From Streptomyces lydicus (lineage in GTDB: Bacteria; Actinomycetota; Actinomycetes; Streptomycetales; Streptomycetaceae): a stretch of DNA of 64,000 bases. Numbering within the stretch: the first letter of the stretch is position 1; each line of letters begins with the position of its first letter. Position numbers and translations under genes: made by a program. The stretch covers positions 7,192,001 to 7,256,000 of the forward strand of contig NZ_RDTE01000003.1 of NCBI RefSeq assembly GCF_004125265.1, read 5' to 3'. Below, piece by piece: positions 43,501 through 52,294 of this stretch. The notes under the pieces were generated by a model. It did not search any database. It was not told the DNA's origin and saw only the letters and a list, made by a program, of their open reading frames with translations.

Positions 43501-43630
43501 GGCACCGGTGGCGGTGGACGTACCGCTCGGGGGCGTCCGGCACGTACGCCTCAAGGTGACCGATACGGACGGCAAGAAGTCCGGTGATCACGGCGACTGG
43601 GCGTGGGCGCGCTTCCACTGCTCGGGGTGA
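40574..43630 (+). CDS. Secreted GH31 glycoside hydrolase with NEW3 and NPCBM modules
   Basis: A 1018-residue exported enzyme. A signal peptide ends at about residue 31. Residues 40-260 form the GH31 beta-sandwich; the catalytic barrel follows with nucleophile D358 (IAKLDVAWVGDG) and acid/base D409 (QWSGDQSGTW). A DUF5110-like beta domain, a NEW3-type Ig-like domain (about 770-870) and a C-terminal NPCBM carbohydrate-binding module (about 880-1018) complete it. The family includes alpha-glucosidases, alpha-xylosidases and alpha-galactosidases; the sugar is not certain. The frame is open far upstream into mshC, but the ATG at 40574 starts the signal peptide. A terminator separates it from mshC. 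Confidence 0.9.
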   Translation: MRKPTGLRVAVVAALLGIVAAVAGPAGSVRADGRAPDRTVGDITGFAADGPGYRLHAGPAEARVSFVTDRTFRIELAPDGTFTDPTGKDIVLPQGAPPVTHWRDAGDAYELSTSQVTLKAFKAPLRFELRRADGSLVWSEAKGLSWDDTTTTQTLARGGEEQFYGAGMQNGRGNTSHRGHTVEVGVDYHWDDGGHPNSVPFYLSSAGYGVFRNTYAPNTYVFGQPVTTRAKERRFDAYYFAGPSTKDVIGQYTSLTGKPFLPPLYGLEMGDSDCYLHNANRGERHTLDALKIADGYTAHDLPNGWMLVNDGYGCGYENLAETSQGLGERKMKLGLWTEDGIGKLADQVKAGQRIAKLDVAWVGDGYKFALDGCKDAYRGIEDNSDARGFTWAPESWSGAQRCGVQWSGDQSGTWDYIRWQIPTYAGATMSGLAYTTGDVDGIFGGSPRTYVRDLQWKSFLPAMMTMDGWADSDKQPYRQGEPYTSINRKYLKLKESLLPYMYSYAAEATRTGVGPVRPLSLEYPDDPKAATDAAKYEFLTGRDFLVAPVYQDTGTRDGIYLPKGTWVDYWSGRTYRGPATLDGYSAPLDTLPLFVRAGAAVPMWPGIRSYQDRTTHAPLAWDVYPQGRSSFTLYEDDGVTRAHRNGSSATQQVQVAAPRSGGGDVRIGVGALRGAYQGKQTARPYRFSVHTGDAPRGVTLDGRPLRRLPSAGALETADEGWFHDPADRAGVVRIKTASRPTGRAFTLLLKGASAVGGRTPGATVAVATPGGQEVTKGVPTAVRTALTAGTRTAHGVSVSLSAPKGWTVSAPVRHARIAAGTTRRDTLTLTAPPDAGSADPVTVTATVRYRSAGAPRTAVHRFEVRAVPPAPAADTWASDLEWLSQANGYGPAERDRSNGESGAADGHPLTLAGKTYGKGIGTHADSDLEFFTGGRCTSFTADAGIDDEIADYGQVAFSVEGDGKVLWTSPKLTGTSAPVAVDVPLGGVRHVRLKVTDTDGKKSGDHGDWAWARFHCSG

Positions 43631-43681
43631 GCGGGAACTGCCCTTCCCGCGGCAGGCGCTGCCCTTCCCGTGGCAAGCGCC

Positions 43682-43707
43682 GCCCCTCCCGTCCCGGCGG
43701 GAGGGGC
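43682..43707. terminator. Bidirectional terminator between the GH31 and PAC2 genes
   Basis: GCCCCTCCCG and CGGGAGGGGC form a perfect 10-base stem with a 6-base loop between the two convergent stop codons. Just before it, GCCCTTCCCG-GGCA is repeated twice. Confidence 0.7.
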
Positions 43708-43719
43708 AGCGCGGGGCGC

Positions 43720-44880
43720 TCAGCTTCCGGCGTCCTCCGGGCCGTCCTCCGGCCGCGCGGAGTCGGCGGGGTCTGCGCCTCCCGACGGGTCTTGCGACGA
43801 GCCGGGCGTGTCACCGGAGCCCTTGGTGCCCTTGCCGGTGTCCTTCGTGCCGCCGCCCGTACCGGTGTCCTTCGGCCCCGCGGCGCCGTCGTCGCCGGGC
43901 TTGGGCTCCCGCGGTTCCTTGGACGCCGGGCGGGGCGGGCGGTTGCGGCCGCCGGCGGAGTCGCGGAGGTAGGAGCCGTCGCGGCCTTCGGCGAGCCCGC
44001 CCTCGGTCGCGACACCGGGCGGGGCCTGCGGGTCACGGCGGCGCAGATAGCGCTCGAACTCGCGGGCGATGGCCTCGCCGGACGCCTCCGGCAGGTCCGC
44101 GGTGTCCCGCGCCTCCTCCAGCGACTGGACGTACTCGGCGACCTCGCTGTCCTCAGCCGCCAGCTGGTCCACGCCCAGCTGCCAGGCGCGCGCGTCCTCG
44201 CTCAGCTCACCGAGCGGGATACGGACGTCGAGGAGGTCTTCCAGGCGGTTGAGCAGCGCGAGGCTGGCCTTCGGGTTGGGCGGCTGGGACACGTAGTGCG
44301 GCACCGCCGCCCACAGGCTCACCGCGGGAACGCCCGCGTGGGTGCAGGCCTCCTGGAGGATGCCGACGATGCCCGTCGGGCCCTCGTAGCGGGACTCCTC
44401 CAGGTCCAGGCGGCTCGCGAGTTCCGCGTCGGAGGTGACTCCGCTGACCGGCACCGGCCGGGTGTGCGGGGTGTCGCCGAGCAGCGAGCCCAGGACCACC
44501 AGCATCTCCACGCCCAACTCATGGGCGAAGCCGAGGATTTCGTTGCAGAACGAGCGCCAGCGCATGCTGGGCTCGATACCGCGGACCAGGACGAGATCGC
44601 GGGTCCGCCCCTTGCCGTTCTTGTCGCCGACGCGGACCACGGAGAGGCGGGTCGTCGGCCAGGTGATCTTGCGTACGCCGCCGTCCAGGAAGACGGTGGG
44701 GCGGTTCACCTGGAAGTCGTAGTAGTCCTCCGCGTCCAGCGCGGCGAAGACCTCGCCCTTCCACTCCCGGTCCAGATGCGCGACCGCGGCGGAGGCGGCG
44801 TCGCCGGCGTCGTTCCAGCCTTCGAACGCGGCCACCATGACCGGGTCGATCAGCTCGGGCACCCCCTCGAGCTCGATCAC
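43720..44880 (-). CDS. PAC2 family protein
   Basis: A 386-residue protein with a PAC2 (proteasome-assembly-chaperone 2-like) domain in residues 1-290: VPELIDPVMVAAFEGWNDAGDAAS, LVLVRGIEPSMRWRSF, and VSLWAAVPHYVSQPPNPKA. The C-terminal 90 residues are acidic, glycine- and serine-rich and disordered. In actinobacteria such proteins have been discussed in relation to the Pup-proteasome, but the role is unproven. It starts with GTG; AAGGAGG lies eight bases before. It is divergent from the fuconate operon. Confidence 0.9.
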   Translation of the reverse strand: MIELEGVPELIDPVMVAAFEGWNDAGDAASAAVAHLDREWKGEVFAALDAEDYYDFQVNRPTVFLDGGVRKITWPTTRLSVVRVGDKNGKGRTRDLVLVRGIEPSMRWRSFCNEILGFAHELGVEMLVVLGSLLGDTPHTRPVPVSGVTSDAELASRLDLEESRYEGPTGIVGILQEACTHAGVPAVSLWAAVPHYVSQPPNPKASLALLNRLEDLLDVRIPLGELSEDARAWQLGVDQLAAEDSEVAEYVQSLEEARDTADLPEASGEAIAREFERYLRRRDPQAPPGVATEGGLAEGRDGSYLRDSAGGRNRPPRPASKEPREPKPGDDGAAGPKDTGTGGGTKDTGKGTKGSGDTPGSSQDPSGGADPADSARPEDGPEDAGS

Positions 44881-45057
44881 CCAGCGCCTCCTTCCGACCG
44901 GTCCGGCCGCCTGGGGCGGCCGCCGGCAGCAGTTCCATTTGCGTGCGTTCCCAAGACTACGGCGTCCGTGGTGCCCCTTCGCAGCCCCTTTGCGCGAGGG
45001 GGGCGAGATTCATCCGATCTGTTGCGGGGGACGTTCGGTCAACTTCCGTACGGGGTC

Positions 45058-45116
45058 TGGACGGTGCCCGACGCGTGGGTCTATACATCGGATGACTGGC
45101 AGACGTCCGATGTTCT
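45058..45116 (+). promoter_or_regulatory. Promoter and tandem operators of the L-fucose operon
   Basis: TGGACG (45058-45063) and TATACA (45082-45087) are 18 bases apart and form a credible promoter. Two operator copies follow in tandem: 45082-45098 and 45100-45116. Both are close to CAGACATC-C-GATGTCTG, the palindrome before the FCD regulator gene (14 and 13 of 17 positions). The first copy covers the -10 box, so binding should repress. Confidence 0.65.
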
Positions 45117-45142
45117 TCCGCAACATCACAGGGGGCATGCCC

Positions 45143-46486
45143 ATGGCTGCGGCCGACACCGTCACCGGGTTCGAGGTCCACGACGTCCGCTTCCCCACCT
45201 CGGAGCAGCGCGACGGCTCGGACGCCATGAACCCGGACCCCGACTACTCCGCCGCCTACGTGGTGCTGCACACCGGCAGCGGACCGCGGGGCCACGGCCT
45301 CTGCTTCACGATAGGGCGCGGCAACGATGTCATGGCAGCCGCGATCCGGTCCCTCGCCCCGTACGTCGTGGGCCGCCCCGTACCCGCCACCGCCGCCGCT
45401 CTCGCCGCACTCCACCACGACCTCACCCATGACTCCCAGCTGCGCTGGCTCGGCCCCGAGAAGGGCGTGATGCAGATGGCGGCCGGCGCCGTGGTCAACG
45501 CCGCCTGGGACCTGGCCGCCGCCCGGGCGGGCCTGCCGGTGTGGGAGTTCCTCGCCGCGCTGACGCCCGAGGAGCTGGTCTCCCTCGTCGACTTCCGCTA
45601 CCTCTCCGACGCCCTCACCCCGGCCGAGGCGCTGGCGATCCTGCGTGCCGCGGCGCCCGGCCGGGCCGAGCGCGCCGCCCGCCTCAAGGCCGAGGGCTAC
45701 CCCGCGTACACCACCTCGCCCGGCTGGCTCGGCTACGACGACGCCAAGCTGGTGCGGCTGGCGAAGAGGGCGGTGGCCGAGGGATTCGGCCAGATCAAGC
45801 TGAAGGTGGGCGCCGACCTCGACGACGACAAGCGGCGGCTGCGGCTGGCGAGGGACGCGGTCGGCCCCGGCGTACGGATCGCCGTCGACGCCAACCAGCG
45901 CTGGGACGTGGCCGAGGCGGTCCGCTGGATGACCGCGCTCGCGCCGTACGCCCCGCACTGGATCGAGGAACCGACCAGCCCGGACGACGTGCTGGGGCAT
46001 GCCGCGGTGCGCTCCGGCCAGCCCGTGAAGGTCGCCACCGGCGAGCACGTCGCCAACCGGGTGGTCTTCAAACAGCTGCTGCAGGCCGGCGCCGTGGACT
46101 TCGTCCAGATCGACGCGGCGCGGGTGGCCGGGGTCAACGAGAACCTGGCGATCCTCCTGCTGGCCGCGAAGTACGGCGTGCCGGTGTGCCCGCACGCCGG
46201 CGGGGTCGGGCTGTGCGAGCTGGTGCAGCATCTGGCGATGTTCGACTACGTCGCGGTGTCCGGGAGTTGGGAGGACCGGGTGATCGAGTACGTCGACCAT
46301 CTGCACGACCACTTCAGCGATCCCGTCGTCGTCGAGCGCGGCCGCTACCGCGCCCCGGCCGCGCCCGGTTTCTCGGCCCGGATGAAACCGGCGTCGATCG
46401 CCGCCCACCGCTTCCCCGACGGGCCGGTGTGGCGCGCCCGCCGCTCCCCGCGCAGCCGGCACGGCGAACAGGAGGTCTCCGCATGA
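45143..46486 (+). CDS. fucD: L-fuconate dehydratase
   Basis: A 447-residue enolase-superfamily enzyme that dehydrates L-fuconate to 2-keto-3-deoxy-L-fuconate. The N-terminus (HDVRFPTSEQRDGSDAMN, then PDPDYSAAYV) and the whole length match the characterised Xanthomonas enzyme as I recall it. Active-site residues are in place: K219 and K221 (IKLKVG), metal ligands D249, E275 and E301, and H351 (PHAGGVGLCE). The ATG at 45143 was chosen because AGGGGG lies seven bases before it; an ATG at 45137 is in frame. It is first in a seven-gene operon, and its stop overlaps the SDR start (ATGA). Activity on other galacto-configured acids is possible. Confidence 0.94.
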   Translation: MAAADTVTGFEVHDVRFPTSEQRDGSDAMNPDPDYSAAYVVLHTGSGPRGHGLCFTIGRGNDVMAAAIRSLAPYVVGRPVPATAAALAALHHDLTHDSQLRWLGPEKGVMQMAAGAVVNAAWDLAAARAGLPVWEFLAALTPEELVSLVDFRYLSDALTPAEALAILRAAAPGRAERAARLKAEGYPAYTTSPGWLGYDDAKLVRLAKRAVAEGFGQIKLKVGADLDDDKRRLRLARDAVGPGVRIAVDANQRWDVAEAVRWMTALAPYAPHWIEEPTSPDDVLGHAAVRSGQPVKVATGEHVANRVVFKQLLQAGAVDFVQIDAARVAGVNENLAILLLAAKYGVPVCPHAGGVGLCELVQHLAMFDYVAVSGSWEDRVIEYVDHLHDHFSDPVVVERGRYRAPAAPGFSARMKPASIAAHRFPDGPVWRARRSPRSRHGEQEVSA

Positions 46487-47295
46487 GTTCCGCACCGCTG
46501 AGTTCCGCACCGCACCACGCCCGGCCGCCGGCCGACTTCGCGGGGATGGCCGCGCTCGTCACCGGCGGCGGCTCCGGCATCGGCGCGGCCACCGCGGCCC
46601 TGCTGCTGGCGCGCGGCGCCCAGGTCGCCGTCCTGGACCGGGACCCCTCCGGCGCGCCCCCCGGGACCATCCCGGTCACGGCCGATGTCACCTCCGACGC
46701 CGCGGTACGCGCCGCCGTCGCCGAAGCGGTGGGGGAGCTGGGCGCCCTGCACACCCTCGTCGGCAACGCCGGCATCGGCGCCGTCGGCACGGTCGAGGAC
46801 AACGACGACGCGGAGTGGGCCCGGGTCCTGGACGTGAACGTGCTGGGCCTGGTGCGCACCGCCCGGGCCGCGCTCCCGGCGCTGCGCCGCACCGCGGCCG
46901 GCGCCCCGGGCCGGGTCTCCGTCACCCACACCTGTTCCATCGCCGCCACCGCCGGCCTGCCGCAGCGCGCCCTCTACAGCGCCGCCAAGGGCGCGGTCCT
47001 CTCGCTGACCCTCGCGATGGCCGCGGATCACCTCCGGGAGGGCATCCGCGTCAACTGCGTCAACCCCGGCACCACCGACACCCCATGGGTCGGGCGGCTG
47101 CTGGAGCGGGCCGACGATCCGGACGCCGAACGTGCCGCCCTCAACGCCCGCCAGCCGATGGGCCGGATGGTCACCGCGGACGAAGTGGCCGCCGGCATCG
47201 CCTCCTTGGCGTCCCCGGCCGCCTCCGGCATCACCGGGACGGCGCTCGCCGTGGACGGGGGGATGCAGGGGCTGCGGCTGCGGCCCGCCACCTGA
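46483..47295 (+). CDS. SDR oxidoreductase, probable 2-keto-3-deoxy-L-fuconate dehydrogenase
   Basis: A 270-residue short-chain dehydrogenase. The cofactor motif is TGGGSGIG (residues 26-33), with the acidic D50 after beta-2 that prefers NAD. The catalytic set is S in CSIAATAGL, Y and K in LYSAAK. AVDGGMQ near the end is typical. The position directly behind fuconate dehydratase, with an AGGAGG site and a 4-base overlap, suggests oxidation at C4 of its product. This substrate is inferred from context. Confidence 0.85.
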   Translation: MSSAPLSSAPHHARPPADFAGMAALVTGGGSGIGAATAALLLARGAQVAVLDRDPSGAPPGTIPVTADVTSDAAVRAAVAEAVGELGALHTLVGNAGIGAVGTVEDNDDAEWARVLDVNVLGLVRTARAALPALRRTAAGAPGRVSVTHTCSIAATAGLPQRALYSAAKGAVLSLTLAMAADHLREGIRVNCVNPGTTDTPWVGRLLERADDPDAERAALNARQPMGRMVTADEVAAGIASLASPAASGITGTALAVDGGMQGLRLRPAT

Positions 47296-47442
47296 CCGGC
47301 CGTGACCCGTATTCGTATCCGGTCACGACGGCTGTCCGGCCCGACCCCTGTCCGCTCCGACCCCTGTCCGGTGACGACCCGCATCCGGCCCGGCCCGTAC
47401 AGCGCCCCGCACCAGCCGCACACCACGACCGAGGGACCGTCC

Positions 47443-48474
47443 ATGAGACTGCGTACGACCGGCGCGGCGGCCTGTGCCGCGCTGCTCGCCACCGCCGCGC
47501 TCGCCGGCTGCAACCGCGGCAGCGACATGGCGGGCGGCAGGATCGGCATCGACCTGCCCCGTACGGACACCGACTTCTGGAACTCCTACCAGCAGTACCT
47601 GGAAAAGGACCTGGACCACGGCGGACCGGCCGCGCTGCCGCTGTCCAACTCGCAGAACGACATCGGCAAGGTCGTCGCCAATGTGCAGGCGCTGACCGAC
47701 CAGGGCGCCAAGGCCATCGTCATGGCACCGCAGGACACCGGGGCCATCGCCGAGGCGCTGCGGCGCCTGGCGGCGAAGAAGATCCCGGTGGTGAGCGTCG
47801 ACACCCGCCCCGACCAGGGCACGGTCTACATGGTCGTACGCGCCGACAACCGCGCCTACGGCGAGAAGTCCTGCGACTACCTGGGCAGGAAACTGGGCGG
47901 CAGGGGCCGGGTCGCCGAACTCCAGGGCGACCTCAGCTCGATCAACGGGCGGGACCGCTCCGAGGCCTTCGCGGCCTGCATGAAGAAGAAGTTCCCGAAG
48001 ATCACGGTGCATGAGCTGGCCACCGACTGGAAGGGCGAGGTCGCCTCCGGCAAGCTGCAGAGCCTGCTCGCCCAGCACCCGGACGTGGACGGCATCTATC
48101 TGCAGGCCGGCGGCGCCTTCCTGCAGCCGACGCTCGCCCTCCTGCAGCAGAAGAAGCTCCTGCGGCCGGCCGGCACCCACGGGCACATCACCATCATCTC
48201 CAACGACGGCATCCCGGACGAACTGGACGCGATTCGCGCCGGAAAGATCGACGCCACCCTCTCCCAGCCCGCCGACCTCTACGCCGAGTACGCGCTGTAC
48301 TACGCCAGGGCCGGCCTGGAAGGGAAGACCTTCACACCGGGCCCCACCGGCCACGGCTCGACCATTGTGAAGATCAAGAACGGTCTGGAGGACCAGCTGC
48401 CGGCGCCCCTGGTCACCAAGGACACGGTGGACGACCCGAAACTGTGGGCCAACCAGCTCGGGAAGAAGAAGTAG
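47443..48474 (+). CDS. Sugar ABC transporter substrate-binding lipoprotein
   Basis: A 343-residue periplasmic-binding-protein-like lipoprotein of the ribose/rhamnose (type I, PBP1) group. The signal peptide ends in the lipobox LAGC with C23 as lipid anchor. DLPRTDTDFWNSYQQYLEK and GAKAIVMAPQDTGAIAEAL are typical domain-I strands. The last part before the stop matches the hinge and helix of the family. It is expected to capture L-fucose or a similar monosaccharide for the ATPase and permease that follow. Confidence 0.88.
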   Translation: MRLRTTGAAACAALLATAALAGCNRGSDMAGGRIGIDLPRTDTDFWNSYQQYLEKDLDHGGPAALPLSNSQNDIGKVVANVQALTDQGAKAIVMAPQDTGAIAEALRRLAAKKIPVVSVDTRPDQGTVYMVVRADNRAYGEKSCDYLGRKLGGRGRVAELQGDLSSINGRDRSEAFAACMKKKFPKITVHELATDWKGEVASGKLQSLLAQHPDVDGIYLQAGGAFLQPTLALLQQKKLLRPAGTHGHITIISNDGIPDELDAIRAGKIDATLSQPADLYAEYALYYARAGLEGKTFTPGPTGHGSTIVKIKNGLEDQLPAPLVTKDTVDDPKLWANQLGKKK

Positions 48475-48476
48475 CG

Positions 48477-50144
48477 GTGTCGGCGGACGAGCGCGCGGTG
48501 GCGGAGGAAGGGACCGGGCCGGCGGCGGACGGGCCCGCGGCGGCGGTGCACGCCGAGGGGATCGTCAAGCGCTACGGCCCCACCGTCGCCCTCGACGGCG
48601 CCCACCTGACCGTACGCCCCGGAGAGGCGCACGCCCTCGTCGGCCGTAACGGCGCGGGGAAATCCACGCTGGTGTCCGTGCTGACCGGCATGGCACGCCC
48701 GGACGCCGGCCGGATCACCTTTGACGGCGTGCCCGCCCCCGGCTGGGGCGACACCGCCGCCTGGCAGCGCAAGGCCGCCTGCGTGCACCATAAGCCGATG
48801 ACGGTCCCGGAGCTGACCGTCGCGGAGAACCTTTACCTGGGCCGCTTCCAGGGCGGGCACACCATCCGCTGGCGGGCGCTGCGCGAGAGGGCCCGCGAAC
48901 TGCTCGCCGGGTACGGCGTGGAGGTCGACCCGGCCGCCCGGATCAAGGAACTCGGCGTCGAGCAGCGGCAGTTCGTGGAGATTGCCCGCGCGCTGTCCTT
49001 CGGCGCCCGGCTGATCATCCTCGACGAGCCCACCGCCCGGCTGGACGCCGCCGGCATCGACCGGCTCTTCGCCAGACTGCGGGAGCTGCGCGACCGGGGA
49101 GTGGCCTTCCTGTTCATCTCGCACCACCTCCAGGAGGTCCACGAGCTGTGCGACACCGTCACCGTCTTCCGTGACGCCCGGCATGTGCTGACCGCGCCCG
49201 TCCCGGGGCTGGCCAAGGACGCGCTGGTGGCGGCGATGACGGGCGAGGAGGCGGGCCCCGCGCACCGGCCGCGGACGGCCGCGCGCCCGCCCGGCGAGCC
49301 GGTGCTGCGCACCCAGCAGCTGGCCGCCGCAGGGCACTTCGCGCCGCTCGACCTGACCGTACGGGCCGGCGAGGTGGTGGGACTCGCGGGCGCCACGGCC
49401 AGTGGCACCACCGCGATCGGACGGACGCTGGCGGGGCTGCGCGCCCCCGACGGCGGCCGGATCACGGTGCGCGGGCGGCCGGTCCGTACGGGCAGCGTGC
49501 CGCACGCCCTCGCCGCGGGCATCGGTTACGTCCCCGAGGACCGGCACCACGAAGGGCTCGTCCCGGGCCGCAGCGTCGCCGAGAACGCCACCCTCACCGT
49601 CACCGGCCGGCTCGGGCCGGTGGGCACCGTACTGCCCTCCCGGACCCGCGCGTTCGCCCGCAGGATGATCGCGGCCCTCGACATCAAGGCCACCGGGCCC
49701 GGCCAGCCGGTGTCCGGGCTCTCCGGCGGCAACCAGCAGAAGGTCGTGATTGCCCGTGCGCTGGCCCGCGAGCCCGCCGTGCTGGTCGCCGTCCGGCCCA
49801 CCAACGGCGTCGACGTCAAGTCCAAGGACGCGCTGCTGAACGTCGTACGGGAGGTCGCGGACGGTGGCAGCGGCGCCCTGATCGTCTCCGACGAGCTGGA
49901 CGACCTGCGGGTCTGTGACCGGGTGCTGGCGTTCTTCCACGGCCGGGTGACCGCCGAATTCGCCGCCGGCTGGCGCGATCACGAACTCGTCGCCGCGATG
50001 GAGGGCATGCCGGCCGGCGCGGACGCCGCGCCCGCCCCGTCCGGCACGGGCCGCGACCCCGCGCACGGGGCCCGGAACACGCACGGGGCCCGGAACACGC
50101 ACGGGGCCCGGAACACGCACGGAACGGAAGGGACCGCGCCATGA
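48477..50144 (+). CDS. Sugar ABC transporter ATPase (RbsA-like, two cassettes)
   Basis: A 555-residue protein with two ATPase cassettes. The first is complete: GRNGAGKST (56-64), signature-like LGVEQRQFVEIARAL and Walker B LIILDEPTARLD. The second has LSGGNQQKVVIARAL but its P-loop reads GATASGTTAIG and its Walker B is VLVAVRPTNGVD, so it probably binds rather than hydrolyses ATP, a common feature of this family. The start is GTG at 48477, two bases after the lipoprotein stop. The C-terminus carries a GARNTH repeat encoded by an 18-base tandem repeat. It ends in a 4-base overlap with the permease gene. Confidence 0.88.
   Translation: MSADERAVAEEGTGPAADGPAAAVHAEGIVKRYGPTVALDGAHLTVRPGEAHALVGRNGAGKSTLVSVLTGMARPDAGRITFDGVPAPGWGDTAAWQRKAACVHHKPMTVPELTVAENLYLGRFQGGHTIRWRALRERARELLAGYGVEVDPAARIKELGVEQRQFVEIARALSFGARLIILDEPTARLDAAGIDRLFARLRELRDRGVAFLFISHHLQEVHELCDTVTVFRDARHVLTAPVPGLAKDALVAAMTGEEAGPAHRPRTAARPPGEPVLRTQQLAAAGHFAPLDLTVRAGEVVGLAGATASGTTAIGRTLAGLRAPDGGRITVRGRPVRTGSVPHALAAGIGYVPEDRHHEGLVPGRSVAENATLTVTGRLGPVGTVLPSRTRAFARRMIAALDIKATGPGQPVSGLSGGNQQKVVIARALAREPAVLVAVRPTNGVDVKSKDALLNVVREVADGGSGALIVSDELDDLRVCDRVLAFFHGRVTAEFAAGWRDHELVAAMEGMPAGADAAPAPSGTGRDPAHGARNTHGARNTHGARNTHGTEGTAP
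50063..50116. repeat. 18-base tandem repeat in the ATPase gene 3' end
   Basis: GCACGGGGCCCGGAACAC occurs three times in a row, coding for (T/A)HGARN repeats in the tail of the transporter ATPase. The unit is a multiple of three, so changes in copy number keep the frame. Confidence 0.8.
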
Positions 50145-51172
50145 CCGAGACCGTATCGCCGCCGGCCACCGACCTGGCCGAGCGCCCGCCGCGCCGCCGG
50201 CCCCGGACCGGTCCGGCCCGCTGGCGGGATCTCTCCCTGGTGCCGGTGATCTTTGTGCTGGGCGTCATCGGCTTCATCGTGTCGCCCGCGTTCCTCACCC
50301 GGGACAACCTCGTCGGCGTCATCCAGCAGTCCACGGAGCTGGGCCTGCTGGTGCTCGGCGAGGCGCTCGTCCTGATCAGCGGGCGGATGGACCTGTCGCT
50401 GGAGTCCACCATCGGCCTGGCACCGGTGGTCGCCCTGTGGCTGGTGATGCCCGCACACGGCGGCCGCTTCGCCGGGCTGGAACTCTTCCCCACTTGGTCC
50501 GCGATCCCGCTCTGCCTGGCCGTGGGCGCGGCGGTCGGCGCGGCCAACGGCTTCCTCATCCTCACCCTGCGGGTCAACGGCTTCATCACCACCCTCGGCA
50601 TGCTCACCATGCTCCGCGGCCTGCAGGTGGGCCTCTCGGAGGGCCGGTCCATCGGCGATGTCCCGGCGTCCTTCGCCTACTTGGGCCAGGCCGACTGGCT
50701 GGGCATCCCGGCCGCCGTCTGGATCTGCCTCGCCCTCTTCGCGCTCGGCGGCGCGGCCCTCGGCTACCTCCGGCACGGGCGGGCGCTGTACGCCATCGGC
50801 GGCAACCCGGAGGCGGCCCGCGCGGCCGGCATCCGGGTGGACCGCCTCACCTGGATCGTGCTGACCGTCGGCGGACTGCTCGCCGCGTTCGCCGGCATCC
50901 TCTACACCGGCCACTACGGCGCGGTCTCCGCGAGCCAGGGCAACGGCTGGATCTTCCAGGTCTTCGCCGCCGCGGTGATCGGCGGCATCAGCCTCAAGGG
51001 CGGCCGGGGCACCCTCTTCGGCGCGCTCACCGGCGTCCTCACGCTCCAGCTCGTCATCAATGTGATGACCCTGGGCGGTGTGCCACCGCTGTGGACCCAG
51101 TTCCTCAACGGTATGATCATCATCGTCGCGCTGGTCATCTCCCGGTTCACCAGCGGCGAGAAGCAGGACTGA
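50141..51172 (+). CDS. Sugar ABC transporter permease
   Basis: A 343-residue integral membrane protein with about nine or ten helices of the ribose/galactose permease family (RbsC-like). The segments IQQSTELGLLVLGEALVLISGRMDLSLEST and GRALYAIGGNPEAARAAGIRVDRL are characteristic. Its ATG overlaps the ATPase stop. With the lipoprotein and the ATPase it forms a complete importer; one permease is present and probably works as a homodimer. Confidence 0.9.
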   Translation: MTETVSPPATDLAERPPRRRPRTGPARWRDLSLVPVIFVLGVIGFIVSPAFLTRDNLVGVIQQSTELGLLVLGEALVLISGRMDLSLESTIGLAPVVALWLVMPAHGGRFAGLELFPTWSAIPLCLAVGAAVGAANGFLILTLRVNGFITTLGMLTMLRGLQVGLSEGRSIGDVPASFAYLGQADWLGIPAAVWICLALFALGGAALGYLRHGRALYAIGGNPEAARAAGIRVDRLTWIVLTVGGLLAAFAGILYTGHYGAVSASQGNGWIFQVFAAAVIGGISLKGGRGTLFGALTGVLTLQLVINVMTLGGVPPLWTQFLNGMIIIVALVISRFTSGEKQD

Positions 51173-51180
51173 GGCCCGCC

Positions 51181-52182
51181 GTGGACCGTCCCCCGCAGGG
51201 GCCGAGGGAGCTGGGACGGACCGGTGTCACTGTCCCGCGCCTGGGCCTGGGCTGCGCGCCGCTCGGCAACCTCTACCGCGCCATCCCCGACGAGCAGGCG
51301 CAGCGCGTCGTCCACACCGCCCTCGCGACCGGCGCGAGCTACTTCGACACCGCACCGCACTACGGCGTGGGCCTGTCCGAGGAACGCCTCGGCCGGGCGC
51401 TGCGCGGCCGCGACCGCGCCGCCTACACCCTCTCCACCAAGGTCGGCCGCCGGCTGCGACCGCTCGCGCCGGGGGAGCGGGCGGCCGGCGAGGGCTTTGT
51501 GGACACCCCCGCCCGGGCCCGGGTACGGGACCTGACCCGCGACGGCATCCGCGCCACGCTGGACGCGTCCCTGCAGCGGCTCGGCGTGGACGCCGTCGAC
51601 ATCGTCTACCTCCACGACGTCGAGGACCACCTGCGCGAGGTGTACGAGACCGGCTTCCCGGCCCTTGCCGAGCTGCGCGCCGAGGGCAGGGTGCGCGCCA
51701 TCGGCTTCGGCATGAACCACAGCGGGCTGCTGGCCCGCCTGGTCGCCGACCTGGACGTGGACGTGGTGCTCTGCGCCGGCCGCTGGACCCTGCTGGAGCG
51801 CACCGCCTTCGACGATCTGCTGCCGGAGTGCGAGCGCCGCGGCACCTCGGTGGTCGTCGGCGGCGTCTACAACTCCGGTCTGCTGGCGAACCCGTCGCCC
51901 GGCGCGCCCTACAACTACGCTCCCGCGCCGCCGGTGCTCCTCGACCGGGCACGTCAACTCGACGCCGTCTGCGCACAGTTCGGTATTCCCCTCAAGGCCG
52001 CCGCGCTCCGGTTCCCCTTCGGGCACCGTGCCGTCGCCTCCGCGGTCGTCGGTGCCGCCGGTCCCGAGGAGATGGCCGAGAATGCCGCGCTGTTCACCCG
52101 TCACATCCCGGACGAGCTGTGGCATACGCTCGTCGCCCGCGGCCTGCTCGACCCCGATCTGCCGCTGCCCCTGCACGACTGA
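51181..52182 (+). CDS. Aldo/keto reductase, probable L-fucose dehydrogenase
   Basis: A 333-residue AKR. FDTAPHYGVGLSEERLG provides D and Y, LSTKVGRRL the lysine, and IVYLHDVEDH the histidine of the tetrad. These features and SEERLGRAL match D-threo-aldose/L-fucose dehydrogenases of bacteria. It would oxidise L-fucose to the fuconolactone, the first pathway step. Start GTG at 51181 has GAGG seven bases upstream. It lies eight bases after the permease stop. The exact sugar is inferred from neighbours. Confidence 0.87.
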   Translation: MDRPPQGPRELGRTGVTVPRLGLGCAPLGNLYRAIPDEQAQRVVHTALATGASYFDTAPHYGVGLSEERLGRALRGRDRAAYTLSTKVGRRLRPLAPGERAAGEGFVDTPARARVRDLTRDGIRATLDASLQRLGVDAVDIVYLHDVEDHLREVYETGFPALAELRAEGRVRAIGFGMNHSGLLARLVADLDVDVVLCAGRWTLLERTAFDDLLPECERRGTSVVVGGVYNSGLLANPSPGAPYNYAPAPPVLLDRARQLDAVCAQFGIPLKAAALRFPFGHRAVASAVVGAAGPEEMAENAALFTRHIPDELWHTLVARGLLDPDLPLPLHD

Positions 52183-52294
52183 GCCCTACGCCGATGCCGA
52201 TGCCGACGCCGACGCCGGCGACGCCGGGCCCGTCGACGACCCCGAGTCCGACGGCCCCGAGTCCGCCGCACCCGACCCCTGGAGCGCGCCCCTG